This document shows positions 26,654 to 34,995 of a stretch of 58,082 bases of DNA, one piece after another. Every line of letters starts with the position of its first letter. The first letter of the stretch is position 1. Below the pieces are notes generated by a model, which did no database searches, was not told the DNA's origin, and saw only the letters and a list, made by a program, of their open reading frames with translations. A program made the position numbers and the translations under genes. The DNA is from Mesorhizobium temperatum (lineage in GTDB: Bacteria > Pseudomonadota > Alphaproteobacteria > Rhizobiales > Rhizobiaceae): NCBI RefSeq assembly GCF_002284575.1, contig NZ_NPKJ01000030.1:1-58082 (forward strand), written 5' to 3'.

Positions 26654-27982
26654 ATGTCCAACCGGCTGAAAGTCACGCCGAACGATCTCAGCGCATTCTG
26701 GATGCCGTTCACGGCAAACCGGCAGTTCAAACAGGCGCCTCGCATGATGGTGTCCGCCAAGGACATGCATTACACGACGAGCGACGGGCGCAAGGTTCTC
26801 GACGGCACCGCCGGCCTGTGGTGCGTCAATGCCGGCCACTGCCGGCCGAAGATCACCGAGGCGATCCAGAGCCAAGCCGCAGAGCTCGACTATGCGCCGG
26901 CTTTCCAGATGGGCCACCCGATCGTCTTCGAACTGGCGAACCGTTTGGTCGACCTTGCGCCGAAGGGCATGGATCATGTGTTCTTCACCAATTCCGGATC
27001 GGAATCGGTCGAGACCGCGCTGAAGATGGCAATCGCCTATCACCGCGCCAAAGGCGAGGGCTCACGAACCCGCCTGATCGGCCGCGAGCGCGGCTATCAC
27101 GGCGTCAATTTCGGCGGCATCTCGGTCGGCGGCATCGTCACCAACCGCAAGATGTTCGGCACGCTGCTCGGCGGCGTCGACCACATGCCGCACACGCATC
27201 TGCCGGAGAAGAATTCGTTCACCAAGGGCGTGCCCGAACATGGCGCGGAATTGGCGAACGAGCTGGAGCGCATCGTCGCGCTGCATGATGCCTCGACCAT
27301 CGCGGCCGTCATCGTCGAGCCGGTGGCCGGTTCCACAGGTGTCATCCTGCCGCCGAAGGGCTATCTTGAGAGGCTGCGCGAGATCTGCACCAAGCACGGC
27401 ATCCTTTTGATTTTCGACGAGGTCATCACCGGCTTCGGCCGCCTCGGCACGCCGTTCGCCGCCGACTATTTCGGCGTCACGCCCGATATCATGACGACCG
27501 CCAAGGGCGTCTCCAACGGCGTCATTCCGATGGGCGCGGTGTTCGTCAAGAAGGAAATCCACGACGCTTTCATGACCGGCCCCGAGCATATGATCGAGTT
27601 CTTCCACGGCTACACCTATTCGGGCAATCCGATCGCCTGTGCGGCAGCCCTCGGCACGCTCGACACCTACAAGGAAGAGGGCCTGCTGACCCGCGGCGAG
27701 GAACTGGCGCCGTATTGGGAAGACGCGCTGCATTCGCTGAAGGGCGAGCCGAACGTCATCGACATCAGAAACATCGGCCTGATCGGCGCGATCGAGCTGG
27801 CGCCTATCCCCGGCAGTCCGACCAAGCGTGCCTTCTCGGCGTTCGTCAAGGCGTTCGAGCGCGGCGCGCTGATCCGCACCACCGGCGACATCATCGCGCT
27901 GTCGCCGCCGCTGATCATCACCAAGGGCCAGATCAACGAATTGATCGACCATGTGCGTGAAGTGCTGAGGGCGGTGGACTAG
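26654..27982 (+). CDS. Class III omega-amino acid:pyruvate aminotransferase
   Basis: The 442-residue PLP enzyme is of the beta-alanine/omega-amino-acid:pyruvate transaminase type. Visible are the VFFTNSGSESVETALKMA cofactor-binding stretch, YHGVNFGGISVGG, the LIFDEVITGFGRLG aspartate motif, and the PLP lysine in TTAKGVSNGVIPMGAV. Beta-alanine and 3-aminoisobutyrate are the end products of reductive uracil and thymine breakdown, so this enzyme would deaminate them to malonate (or methylmalonate) semialdehyde. ATG at 26654 has GGGGAAG eight bases upstream, and TTG at 26648 is also in frame. It begins the operon that continues into the amidohydrolase and hydantoinase genes. Confidence 0.9.
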   Translation: MSNRLKVTPNDLSAFWMPFTANRQFKQAPRMMVSAKDMHYTTSDGRKVLDGTAGLWCVNAGHCRPKITEAIQSQAAELDYAPAFQMGHPIVFELANRLVDLAPKGMDHVFFTNSGSESVETALKMAIAYHRAKGEGSRTRLIGRERGYHGVNFGGISVGGIVTNRKMFGTLLGGVDHMPHTHLPEKNSFTKGVPEHGAELANELERIVALHDASTIAAVIVEPVAGSTGVILPPKGYLERLREICTKHGILLIFDEVITGFGRLGTPFAADYFGVTPDIMTTAKGVSNGVIPMGAVFVKKEIHDAFMTGPEHMIEFFHGYTYSGNPIACAAALGTLDTYKEEGLLTRGEELAPYWEDALHSLKGEPNVIDIRNIGLIGAIELAPIPGSPTKRAFSAFVKAFERGALIRTTGDIIALSPPLIITKGQINELIDHVREVLRAVD

Positions 27983-28003
27983 ATACTCCACAACGTATAG
28001 GGC

Positions 28004-28022
28004 GGCGACGGGAACCGTCGCC
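28004..28022 (+). other. Intercistronic hairpin
   Basis: GGCGACGG (28004-28011) and CCGTCGCC (28015-28022) form a perfect 8-bp stem with a 3-base loop between the aminotransferase and amidohydrolase genes. No T-run follows, so mRNA processing or stability is more likely than termination. Confidence 0.5.
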
Positions 28023-28051
28023 CAATATGCGAATAGATGAGAGGAACTTGA

Positions 28052-29302
28052 ATGGCCGCTCCCGGCGAGAATCTGCGAATCAATTCAGACCGTTTGTGGG
28101 ATTCGATAATGGAGATGGCGAAGATCGGCCCCGGCATTGCCGGCGGCAACAATCGCCAGACGTTGACCGACGCGGACGGCGAGGGGCGGCATCTGTTCAA
28201 GCGCTGGTGCGAGGCGGCGGGGCTCGAAATGGGCCTCGACGAGATGGGCACGATGTTTGCCCGCCGCGAAGGCACCGAGCCCGATCTGCCGCCGGTCTAT
28301 GTCGGCAGCCATCTCGACACCCAGCCGACCGGCGGCAAGTATGACGGCGTGCTCGGCGTGCTTGGCGGGCTGGAGATCGTGCGCTCGCTCAACGAGCTCG
28401 GCATCAAGACAAACCATCCGATCGTCGTCACCAACTGGACGAACGAGGAAGGCGCGCGCTTTGCGCCGGCCATGATGGCATCCGGCGTGTTCGCCGGCGT
28501 CCTCGACCAGGCTGACGTCTACTCGCATGTCGACAAGGACGGCAAGAAATTCGGCGAGGAGCTCGAACGCATCGGCTGGAAGGGCACCGAGAAAGTCGGT
28601 GACCGCAAGATCCACGCCTTCTTCGAGCTGCATATCGAGCAAGGCCCGATCCTTGAGGACGAGGGTATCGACATCGGTGTCGTCACCCATGGCCAAGGGC
28701 TGAAATGGCTGCAGGTGACTTTGACCGGCAAAGAGGCGCATACCGGCTCGACGCCGATGCCGAAGCGCCGCAACGCCGGGCTCGGCATGGCGCGAGTGAT
28801 CGAGTTGGTGCACGAGATCGCCATGGACTACCAGCCCGACGCCGTCGGCGCGGTCGGCCATATGGAGGTCTATCCGAATTCGCGCAACATCATCGCCGGC
28901 CGCACCGTGTTCACCATCGACATCCGCTCGCCGGAAAAGGAAGTGCTGGATGCGATGGACGGGCGCATCCGCAAGGGCATCGACACGATCTGCGAAGCGC
29001 TCGACATCAAGTATCAAATCGATCAGGTCGGCCATTTCGACCCGGTGACTTTCGATCCGGGCTGCGTCAAGGCGATCCGAGATGCCGCTGAACGGCTCGG
29101 CTACTCGCATCGCAATATCGTCTCCGGCGCAGGCCATGACGCGTGCTGGATCAACCGCGTCGCACCGACTGCGATGGTGATGTGCCCGTGCGTCGACGGG
29201 CTGTCGCACAATGAGGCCGAAGAGATCTCCAAGGAATGGGCGGCGGCCGGCGCCGACGTGCTGTTCCACGCGGTGGTCGAGACGGCTGTGATCGTGGAGT
29301 GA
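28052..29302 (+). CDS. Zn-dependent N-carbamoyl amidohydrolase (beta-ureidopropionase type, M20 fold)
   Basis: The 416-residue enzyme belongs to the HyuC/allantoate amidohydrolase group. Metal ligands are apparent in GSHLDTQPTGGKYDG (His87, Asp98), NWTNEEGARF and ELHIEQGP, and the dimerisation-domain GKEAHTGSTPM is intact. The family hydrolyses N-carbamoyl-beta-amino acids or allantoate. Next to dihydropyrimidinase and a beta-alanine aminotransferase it most likely converts N-carbamoyl-beta-alanine to beta-alanine, CO2 and ammonia, the third step of the pathway. AGAGGAAC precedes the start. Confidence 0.9.
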   Translation: MAAPGENLRINSDRLWDSIMEMAKIGPGIAGGNNRQTLTDADGEGRHLFKRWCEAAGLEMGLDEMGTMFARREGTEPDLPPVYVGSHLDTQPTGGKYDGVLGVLGGLEIVRSLNELGIKTNHPIVVTNWTNEEGARFAPAMMASGVFAGVLDQADVYSHVDKDGKKFGEELERIGWKGTEKVGDRKIHAFFELHIEQGPILEDEGIDIGVVTHGQGLKWLQVTLTGKEAHTGSTPMPKRRNAGLGMARVIELVHEIAMDYQPDAVGAVGHMEVYPNSRNIIAGRTVFTIDIRSPEKEVLDAMDGRIRKGIDTICEALDIKYQIDQVGHFDPVTFDPGCVKAIRDAAERLGYSHRNIVSGAGHDACWINRVAPTAMVMCPCVDGLSHNEAEEISKEWAAAGADVLFHAVVETAVIVE

Positions 29303-29366
29303 ACTAGAAACCAAGATTCCGAACGCCGCTCACCAAGAAGCGCGAGAAAAACAAGGGAACAAGAAA

Positions 29367-30818
29367 ATGTCCAAAGTCATCAAGAATGGCACCATCGTCA
29401 CCGCCGACCGCAGCTGGAGGGCCGACGTGCTGTTCAAGCACGGCAAAATCATCGCCATCGGCCCGGACCTGCATGGCGACCACGAGTTCGACGCCACCGG
29501 CTGCTATGTGATGCCGGGCGGCATCGACCCGCATACCCATCTCGAAATGCCGTTCATGGGCACCTATTCGGCCGACGATTTCGAGAGCGGCACCCGCGCC
29601 GCCCTCGCCGGCGGCACGACGATGGTCGTCGATTTCTGCCTGCCGGCGCCGCAGCAGCCGCTGCTCGAGGCCCTGCAAATGTGGGACAACAAGACCTCGA
29701 AAGCGTCCTGCGACTATTCCTTCCACATGGCGATCACCTGGTGGGGCAAGCAGGTGTTCGACGAGATGGCCACTGTCGTCGACAAGGGCATCACCTCGTT
29801 CAAGCACTTCATGGCCTACAAGGGTGCGCTGATGGTCGACGACGACGAGATGTATTCGTCGTTCCAGCGCTGCGCCGACCTTGGCGCGCTGCCGCTGGTT
29901 CATGCCGAGAATGGCGACGTGGTTGCTGCCCTGTCGCAGAAGCTGCTGGCCGCGGGCAATAATGGGCCGGAGGGGCATGCCTATTCGCGTCCGCCGGAAG
30001 TGGAAGGCGAGGCGACCAACCGCGCCATCATGATCGCCGATATGGCCGGCGTGCCGCTCTATGTCGTGCATGTCTCCTGCGAGCAGGCCCACGAAGCCAT
30101 TCGCCGGGCGCGGCAGAAGGGCATGCGGGTGTTCGGCGAGCCGCTGATCCAGCATCTGACGCTCGACGAGAGCGAATATTTCAACAAGGACTGGGACCAT
30201 GCCGCGCGCCGGGTGATGAGCCCGCCTTTCCGCAACAAATTGCATCAGGATTCGCTGTGGGCCGGCCTGCAGGCAGGATCGCTGCAAGTGGTGGCGACCG
30301 ACCATTGTGCGTTCACCACTAGCCAGAAGCGTAACGGTATCGGCGATTTCACCAAGATCCCGAACGGCACCGGCGGGCTCGAAGATCGCCTGCCGGTGCT
30401 GTGGACGACGGGCGTCAACACCGGCCGGCTGACGATGAACGAGTTCGTCGCGGTGACCTCGACCAACATCGCAAAAATCCTCAACATGTATCCGAAGAAG
30501 GGCGCGATCGTCGAAGGCGCCGACGCCGATATCGTCGTCTGGGACCCGAAGCGCAAGAGGACGATCACCTCCAAGAAGCAGCAGTCGGTGATCGACTACA
30601 ACGTCTTCGAAGGTTTCGAGGTGACCGGCCTGCCACGCTTCGTCTTCTCGCGCGGCGAACTGTCGATTCAGGAGGCTGAGGTCAAGGCGAAGCCCGGCCA
30701 TGGCGAGTTCGTCGCTCGCGAGCCGAATGCGGCGATCAACCGGGCGCTGTCGACCTGGAAGGAAATTTCCGCGCCGCGCAAGGTGGAACGATCAGGTATT
30801 CCGGCGACCGGGGTGTGA
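29367..30818 (+). CDS. hydA: Dihydropyrimidinase (hydantoinase)
   Basis: The 483-residue cyclic amidohydrolase opens dihydrouracil or dihydrothymine to the N-carbamoyl-beta-amino acid. The binuclear metal site is visible: HTH in GGIDPHTHLEMPF (His56, His58), the lysine normally carboxylated in FMAYKGALM (about Lys152), then VVHVSC and the catalytic Asp in ATDHCAF. Length and the C-terminal KKQQSVIDYNVFEGFEVTG segment fit dihydropyrimidinase. It is the second step of the pathway begun by PreTA and is probably the last gene of the aminotransferase operon. AAGGGAAC lies upstream of the start. Confidence 0.93.
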   Translation: MSKVIKNGTIVTADRSWRADVLFKHGKIIAIGPDLHGDHEFDATGCYVMPGGIDPHTHLEMPFMGTYSADDFESGTRAALAGGTTMVVDFCLPAPQQPLLEALQMWDNKTSKASCDYSFHMAITWWGKQVFDEMATVVDKGITSFKHFMAYKGALMVDDDEMYSSFQRCADLGALPLVHAENGDVVAALSQKLLAAGNNGPEGHAYSRPPEVEGEATNRAIMIADMAGVPLYVVHVSCEQAHEAIRRARQKGMRVFGEPLIQHLTLDESEYFNKDWDHAARRVMSPPFRNKLHQDSLWAGLQAGSLQVVATDHCAFTTSQKRNGIGDFTKIPNGTGGLEDRLPVLWTTGVNTGRLTMNEFVAVTSTNIAKILNMYPKKGAIVEGADADIVVWDPKRKRTITSKKQQSVIDYNVFEGFEVTGLPRFVFSRGELSIQEAEVKAKPGHGEFVAREPNAAINRALSTWKEISAPRKVERSGIPATGV

Positions 30819-30843
30819 GCTTGCGCGGGTTTGTCGAAGTCGG

Positions 30844-31023
30844 CGCCGCCCCTCATCCGCCTGCCGGCACCTTCTCCCCGTATAGAGACGGGGAGAAGGT
30901 GGCTGTGCGCAACCTCGGCGCTCTTTCTGGCGACGTTGGAGATTGGCGAAATCCTTTGCGAAGGCGTCCTTCTCCCCGTCGCTATACGGGGAGAAGTGCC
31001 CGGCAGGGCGATGAGGGGCAGCG
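30844..31023. repeat. Large palindromic repeat downstream of hydA
   Basis: Arms of about 42 bases (30844-30885, containing CACCTTCTCCCCGTATAG, and 30982-31023, containing CTATACGGGGAGAAGTGC) are imperfect inverted copies with inner hairpins. It is related to 12033-12164. It fills most of the gap to the convergent cupin gene. Confidence 0.85.
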
Positions 31024-31099
31024 CAAAGCTGAAGCGAATGCACTGTCTCCATGCCCAATCCCAATTGACCGGCGGGTAGCCCGCCCATCAAAGCCGGCC

Positions 31100-31504
31100 T
31101 CAGGCGACCAGCCCATCCAGTTCCGGCAGCAGGACGACGCTTTCCTGTTCGTTGGGATCGGTGCGGGCGATGACCGCCGAGACCGGGCTGTCGCTCAGAT
31201 TGGCCGGCAGATGCGGCACGCCGGCCGGAATGTAGAAGAGGTCACCGGCCTTGACCACGATATGCTGTTCAAGCCGGTCGCCATACCAGGTATGGACCTC
31301 GCCGGAGAGCACATAGATCGCCGTTTCATGGCTTTCGTGCATATGCGCCTTGGCGCGGGCACCAGGCGGCATGGTGAGCAGGTGCATGCAGATGCCGGTA
31401 GAGCCGACCGTCTCAGTGGCGATGCCGGTGAAATAACTCAGTCCCTGCTTGCCTTCATAAGAGTTTTCGGGGCGGATAAGATGGCAGGTGGGTTTGGGCG
31501 GCAT
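31100..31504 (-). CDS. Small cupin-domain protein
   Basis: The 134-residue single-cupin protein shows the two conserved cupin motifs. AKAHMHESHETAIYVLSGEV supplies metal-binding His and Glu residues, and GDLFYIPAGVPHLPANLS supplies the last His. Such proteins bind a metal and may be isomerases, dioxygenases or ligand sensors. ATG at 31504 has GGAG nine bases upstream. It is divergent from the ABC transporter operon, so it may be functionally linked to the pyrimidine locus, but nothing fixes its reaction. Confidence 0.83.
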   Translation of the reverse strand: MPPKPTCHLIRPENSYEGKQGLSYFTGIATETVGSTGICMHLLTMPPGARAKAHMHESHETAIYVLSGEVHTWYGDRLEQHIVVKAGDLFYIPAGVPHLPANLSDSPVSAVIARTDPNEQESVVLLPELDGLVA

Positions 31505-31620
31505 CTGGCAAACTCCGGGCGTCGATCGAGTGGGACAAGGTAAGTGGAAAGCAACATCGCGGCAAAATCAACCGGATTCCGGCCGGCGCGGCAGCGGCGC
31601 GAAAAGGCAGGCTGCGGCCT

Positions 31621-32412
31621 ATGACGGGAACATCGCCAGCCGTCGTTTCGGCAAGCAAGCTCGGCCTGACCTTCCAGACCAGTGACGGTCCGGTGCAGGC
31701 ACTGTCGAATGTCGACCTGACCATCGGCAAGGGCGAATTCGTCTCCTTCATCGGGCCGTCCGGCTGCGGCAAGACGACCTTGCTGCGGGTCATCGCCGAT
31801 CTGGAGAAACCGACCTCGGGAACCATCTCCGTCAACGGCATGACACCCGAGCAGGCGCGCCAGTGCCGCGCCTATGGCTATGTCTTCCAGGCGGCCGCAC
31901 TTTATCCGTGGCGCACGATCGAGCGCAACGTGGCGCTGCCGCTGGAGATCATGGGCCTCTCGAAGGCAGAGCAGGCGGCGCGTATCAAGCGCACGCTCGA
32001 CCTCGTCAACCTGGGCGGCTTCGAACAGAAATATCCGTGGCAGCTTTCCGGCGGCATGCAGCAGCGTGCCTCGATCGCGCGGGCGCTGGCCTTCGACGCC
32101 GATCTTCTGTTGATGGACGAGCCGTTCGGCGCGCTGGACGAGATCGTGCGCGACCATCTCAACCAACAGCTGCTGGAGCTTTGGGAGCGGACCAACAAGA
32201 CCATCTGCTTCGTCACCCACTCCATTCCCGAGGCGGTCTACCTCTCGACGCGGATCATCGTCATGTCGCCGCGTCCGGGCCGTGTCAGCGACGTCATCGA
32301 ATCGACGCTGCCGAAGCAGCGGCCGCTCGACATCCGCGAGACGCCGGAGTTCCTGGCGATAGCGGCGCGCGTCCGCGACGGCCTCAGGGCAGGACACAGC
32401 TATGAGGATTGA
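31621..32412 (+). CDS. ABC transporter ATP-binding protein (nitrate/taurine/pyrimidine-precursor type)
   Basis: The 263-residue ATPase has Walker A GPSGCGKTT (45-53), signature QLSGGMQQR and Walker B LLLMDEPFGALDE. It is of the NrtD/SsuB/TauB group that pairs with TauC-type permeases and NMT1-like binding proteins. It energises the importer formed with the three downstream genes. The start lacks a strong Shine-Dalgarno. An unusual 490-base repeat-filled gap separates it from the permease genes. Confidence 0.9.
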   Translation: MTGTSPAVVSASKLGLTFQTSDGPVQALSNVDLTIGKGEFVSFIGPSGCGKTTLLRVIADLEKPTSGTISVNGMTPEQARQCRAYGYVFQAAALYPWRTIERNVALPLEIMGLSKAEQAARIKRTLDLVNLGGFEQKYPWQLSGGMQQRASIARALAFDADLLLMDEPFGALDEIVRDHLNQQLLELWERTNKTICFVTHSIPEAVYLSTRIIVMSPRPGRVSDVIESTLPKQRPLDIRETPEFLAIAARVRDGLRAGHSYED

Positions 32413-32456
32413 GGTGGTTCCTCCTCTCCCCAATGGGGGTGGTGGGCCCACCCATG

Positions 32457-32885
32457 CTTTCGTCATCCTAGGGCGGAGCCGCCGCGAAGCGGCGGGCGAA
32501 GACCCTAGGATCCATTCCGTGACTTCGGCCGAAAGGCCCAAGCGGTTCAGAATATTCGCCAGGCCAGCCACGGCAGCCGACGTTCCCTCCAGACAGGGAG
32601 CATTGTTCCGCAGCGTTGTGCAGCGCGAAGGTAACGGCATGGATCCTAGGGTCTGCGCCGCGTCGCTTCGCTCCTTGCTCCGCCCTAGGATGACGAAGGC
32701 GTGGTTGGCCGCGCTCTCGATTTGCGCCGCTTTGCGGCGGCTCCGCCCTAGGATGACGAAGAACAGGCATGGCCACATACGCGGCAGCGCCAGCGGAGCG
32801 TGGTTGACCTCGCTGCAGCCGATGTCACCCGGCCTCCGCTTCGCTCCGGCCACCCTCTCCCCGTTGGGGAGAGGAGGGCGCCAGT
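32457..32885. repeat. Cluster of interspersed palindromic repeats inside the ABC operon
   Basis: At least three elements with CCTAGG and TTCGTCATCC/GGATGACGAA ends are present (about 32457-32515, 32640-32698 and 32720-32763). A G+C-rich hairpin repeat follows (32829-32882, CTCTCCCCGTTGGGGAGAG). The first and second are inverted relative to each other. No gene is supported in 32413-32902. Long stems here could affect expression of the downstream permeases. Confidence 0.85.
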
Positions 32886-32902
32886 CGCCCGAGGGCTGCT
32901 AG

Positions 32903-33781
32903 ATGGACTCCTTTCGCGACAAGATCGTTCCGGTGACCTCGATCCTCTTAGGCGTGGTGGTCGTCTGGTATGTTTTCGCCGTCGTCCTCAACGCGCCGTT
33001 CCAGCGCGATCTCGACCGCCGCGCTAACCAAACGCCGGGCGTTGTGGAATTCATCGGCAAGACGATGTCGCAGCCGAAGCCGACGCTGCCGGCGCCGCAT
33101 CAGGTGGCGGTGAATTTCTTCGAGAACACTTTTCTGCGCAAGGTCACCAGCAACCGCAGCCTTGTCTACAATGCCTGGGTGACGCTGTCCTCGACGCTGC
33201 TCGGCTTCGCCTTCGGCACGGCGCTCGGCATCGTAATTGCCGTCGGCATCGTTCATGTGGCGACGCTCGACCGCAGCCTGATGCCGTGGATCATCGCTTC
33301 GCAGACGATTCCGATCCTGGCGGTGGCGCCGATGATCATCGTCGTGCTGGCGGCGATCGGCGTTACCGGCCTGATCCCGAAAGCGCTGATCTCGACCTAT
33401 CTGTCGTTCTTCCCGGTGGCCGTCGGCATGGTGAAGGGCCTGCGTTCGCCCGAGATCACGCATCTCGACCTGATGCACACCTACAATGCCAGCCCGTCGC
33501 AGACCTTCTGGAAACTGCGCGTGCCGGCGTCGGTGCCGTTCCTGTTCACCTCGATGAAGGTGGCGGTCGCCGCCAGCCTGGTCGGCGCCATCGTCGGTGA
33601 ACTGCCGACCGGCGCCGTCGCCGGCATCGGCGCCAAGCTGCTCGCCGGCGCCTATTACAGCCAAACCATCGACATCTGGTCGGCGCTGGTGGCCGGCTCG
33701 GTCGTGGCGGCCTTGCTGGTGATGGTGGTCGGCATTGCCGGGCGCATCGTCGACCGCGCCATGGGCGGGAGGCCGGCATGA
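32903..33781 (+). CDS. ABC transporter permease (TauC/SsuC type), first
   Basis: The 292-residue inner-membrane protein has about six helices, and the coupling motif appears as LMHTYNASPSQTFWKLRVPASVPFLFTSMK. An N-terminal helix (VTSILLGVVVVWYVFAVVL) is followed by a periplasmic segment of about 60 residues before the core. It pairs with the second permease, whose start overlaps its stop by four bases (ATGA). Both permeases belong to the binding-protein-dependent inner-membrane component family used for nitrate, sulfonate and pyrimidine precursors. Confidence 0.88.
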   Translation: MDSFRDKIVPVTSILLGVVVVWYVFAVVLNAPFQRDLDRRANQTPGVVEFIGKTMSQPKPTLPAPHQVAVNFFENTFLRKVTSNRSLVYNAWVTLSSTLLGFAFGTALGIVIAVGIVHVATLDRSLMPWIIASQTIPILAVAPMIIVVLAAIGVTGLIPKALISTYLSFFPVAVGMVKGLRSPEITHLDLMHTYNASPSQTFWKLRVPASVPFLFTSMKVAVAASLVGAIVGELPTGAVAGIGAKLLAGAYYSQTIDIWSALVAGSVVAALLVMVVGIAGRIVDRAMGGRPA

Positions 33782-34914
33782 GCGATCTCCTCAGCCTTTC
33801 GTCGATCACGCCCCGCTCGTGGCAAGGGTATGCAGCGCTTGCGCTTCTTGCCGGGGCGATCCTTCTTTGGCCGCTTGTCGATGCGGCGCCCGGTTATGGC
33901 GTCGCCATCGCTGCTTTGATTTTCTTGTTGCTGCTTCTGGCAATCGAGGCCGATAATTTCACACCGGCAATTGGGGTGGTGTTGCTCTTCCTTGGCGCGC
34001 ATGGCGCGGCGTGGCTGCTGCTCGCCGGCATAACCGGCAACGAAGGCACCGCTCGCGCATCGTTCTATCTGCTGCTTGCCGCGGCATGGCTTCTGGCCTG
34101 GCGCTGCGTGACGGTCCTGTCCGCGCTTCGCCCGACCTCGCGCTGGGCGGCAACCGCTTTGAGGCTGATCATCCCAACGATCTTCGGCGCCTGGATCCTG
34201 ATTATCTGGGAAGCGGTGACGCGCGGCGCAGGCATCCCCTTCATCCTGCTGCCGCCGCCAAGCGCGATCGGCGTGCGCATCGCTAATTCGCTGCCGGTGC
34301 TGGCCGCCGACGTGCGGCAGACCATCTTCAAGGCGGTGATCTTCGGCTACGTCGTTGGAAGTGGTGCCGGCTTCCTTGCCGCCATCGCGGCCGACCGCGT
34401 GCCGTTCCTGCGCCGCGGGCTTTTGCCGATCGGCAATATGGTCTCGGCACTGCCGATCATCGGCGTGGCGCCGATCATGGTCATGTGGTTCGGCTTCGAC
34501 TGGCAGTCGAAGGCGGCGGTCGTCATCATCATGACCTTCTTCCCGATGCTGGTGAATACGGTCGCCGGGCTTGCCGCCTCCGGCCATATGGAGCGCGACC
34601 TGATGCGCACCTATGCGTCGAGTTACTGGCAGACGCTGTTCAAGCTGCGGTTGCCGGCGGCGGCGCCCTTCATCTTCAACGCGCTGAAGATCAATTCGAC
34701 GCTGGCGCTGATCGGCGCCATCGTTGCGGAGTTCTTCGGCACGCCGGTCGTCGGCATGGGATTCCGGATTTCGACCGAGGTCGGACGGATGAATATCGAC
34801 ATGGTCTGGGCCGAAATCGCGGTTGCAGCACTTGCGGGTTCGGTCTTTTATGGCGTGGTCGCTCTTTTCGAGAGAGCAGTCACGTTTTGGCATCCCTCCG
34901 TCCGTGGTGGATAG
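33778..34914 (+). CDS. ABC transporter permease (TauC/SsuC type), second, with long membrane N-terminus
   Basis: The 378-residue protein is about 100 residues longer than the family norm. The extra N-terminal part (roughly 1-125) contributes four hydrophobic helices, for example ALALLAGAILLWPLVDAAPG and AIGVVLLFLGAHGAAWLLLA. The usual permease core begins near LIIPTIFGAWILIIWEAVT. The coupling loop is LMRTYASSYWQTLFKLRLPA. It overlaps the first permease by ATGA and so is translationally coupled. It forms a heterodimer channel with it. Confidence 0.88.
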   Translation: MSDLLSLSSITPRSWQGYAALALLAGAILLWPLVDAAPGYGVAIAALIFLLLLLAIEADNFTPAIGVVLLFLGAHGAAWLLLAGITGNEGTARASFYLLLAAAWLLAWRCVTVLSALRPTSRWAATALRLIIPTIFGAWILIIWEAVTRGAGIPFILLPPPSAIGVRIANSLPVLAADVRQTIFKAVIFGYVVGSGAGFLAAIAADRVPFLRRGLLPIGNMVSALPIIGVAPIMVMWFGFDWQSKAAVVIIMTFFPMLVNTVAGLAASGHMERDLMRTYASSYWQTLFKLRLPAAAPFIFNALKINSTLALIGAIVAEFFGTPVVGMGFRISTEVGRMNIDMVWAEIAVAALAGSVFYGVVALFERAVTFWHPSVRGG

Positions 34915-34995
34915 GGCGGTGGCGGGTTTGGAATCAGGGGCGCATTGAAGGCCCTGATCCTAAAAGGGTGAACACTTAACTTCAGAGGGTAAAAC

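Noticed and set aside
30844..31023. CRISPR array or tandem repeats
   Set aside because: The repeated parts are inverted arms of one palindrome, with no regular repeat-spacer units.
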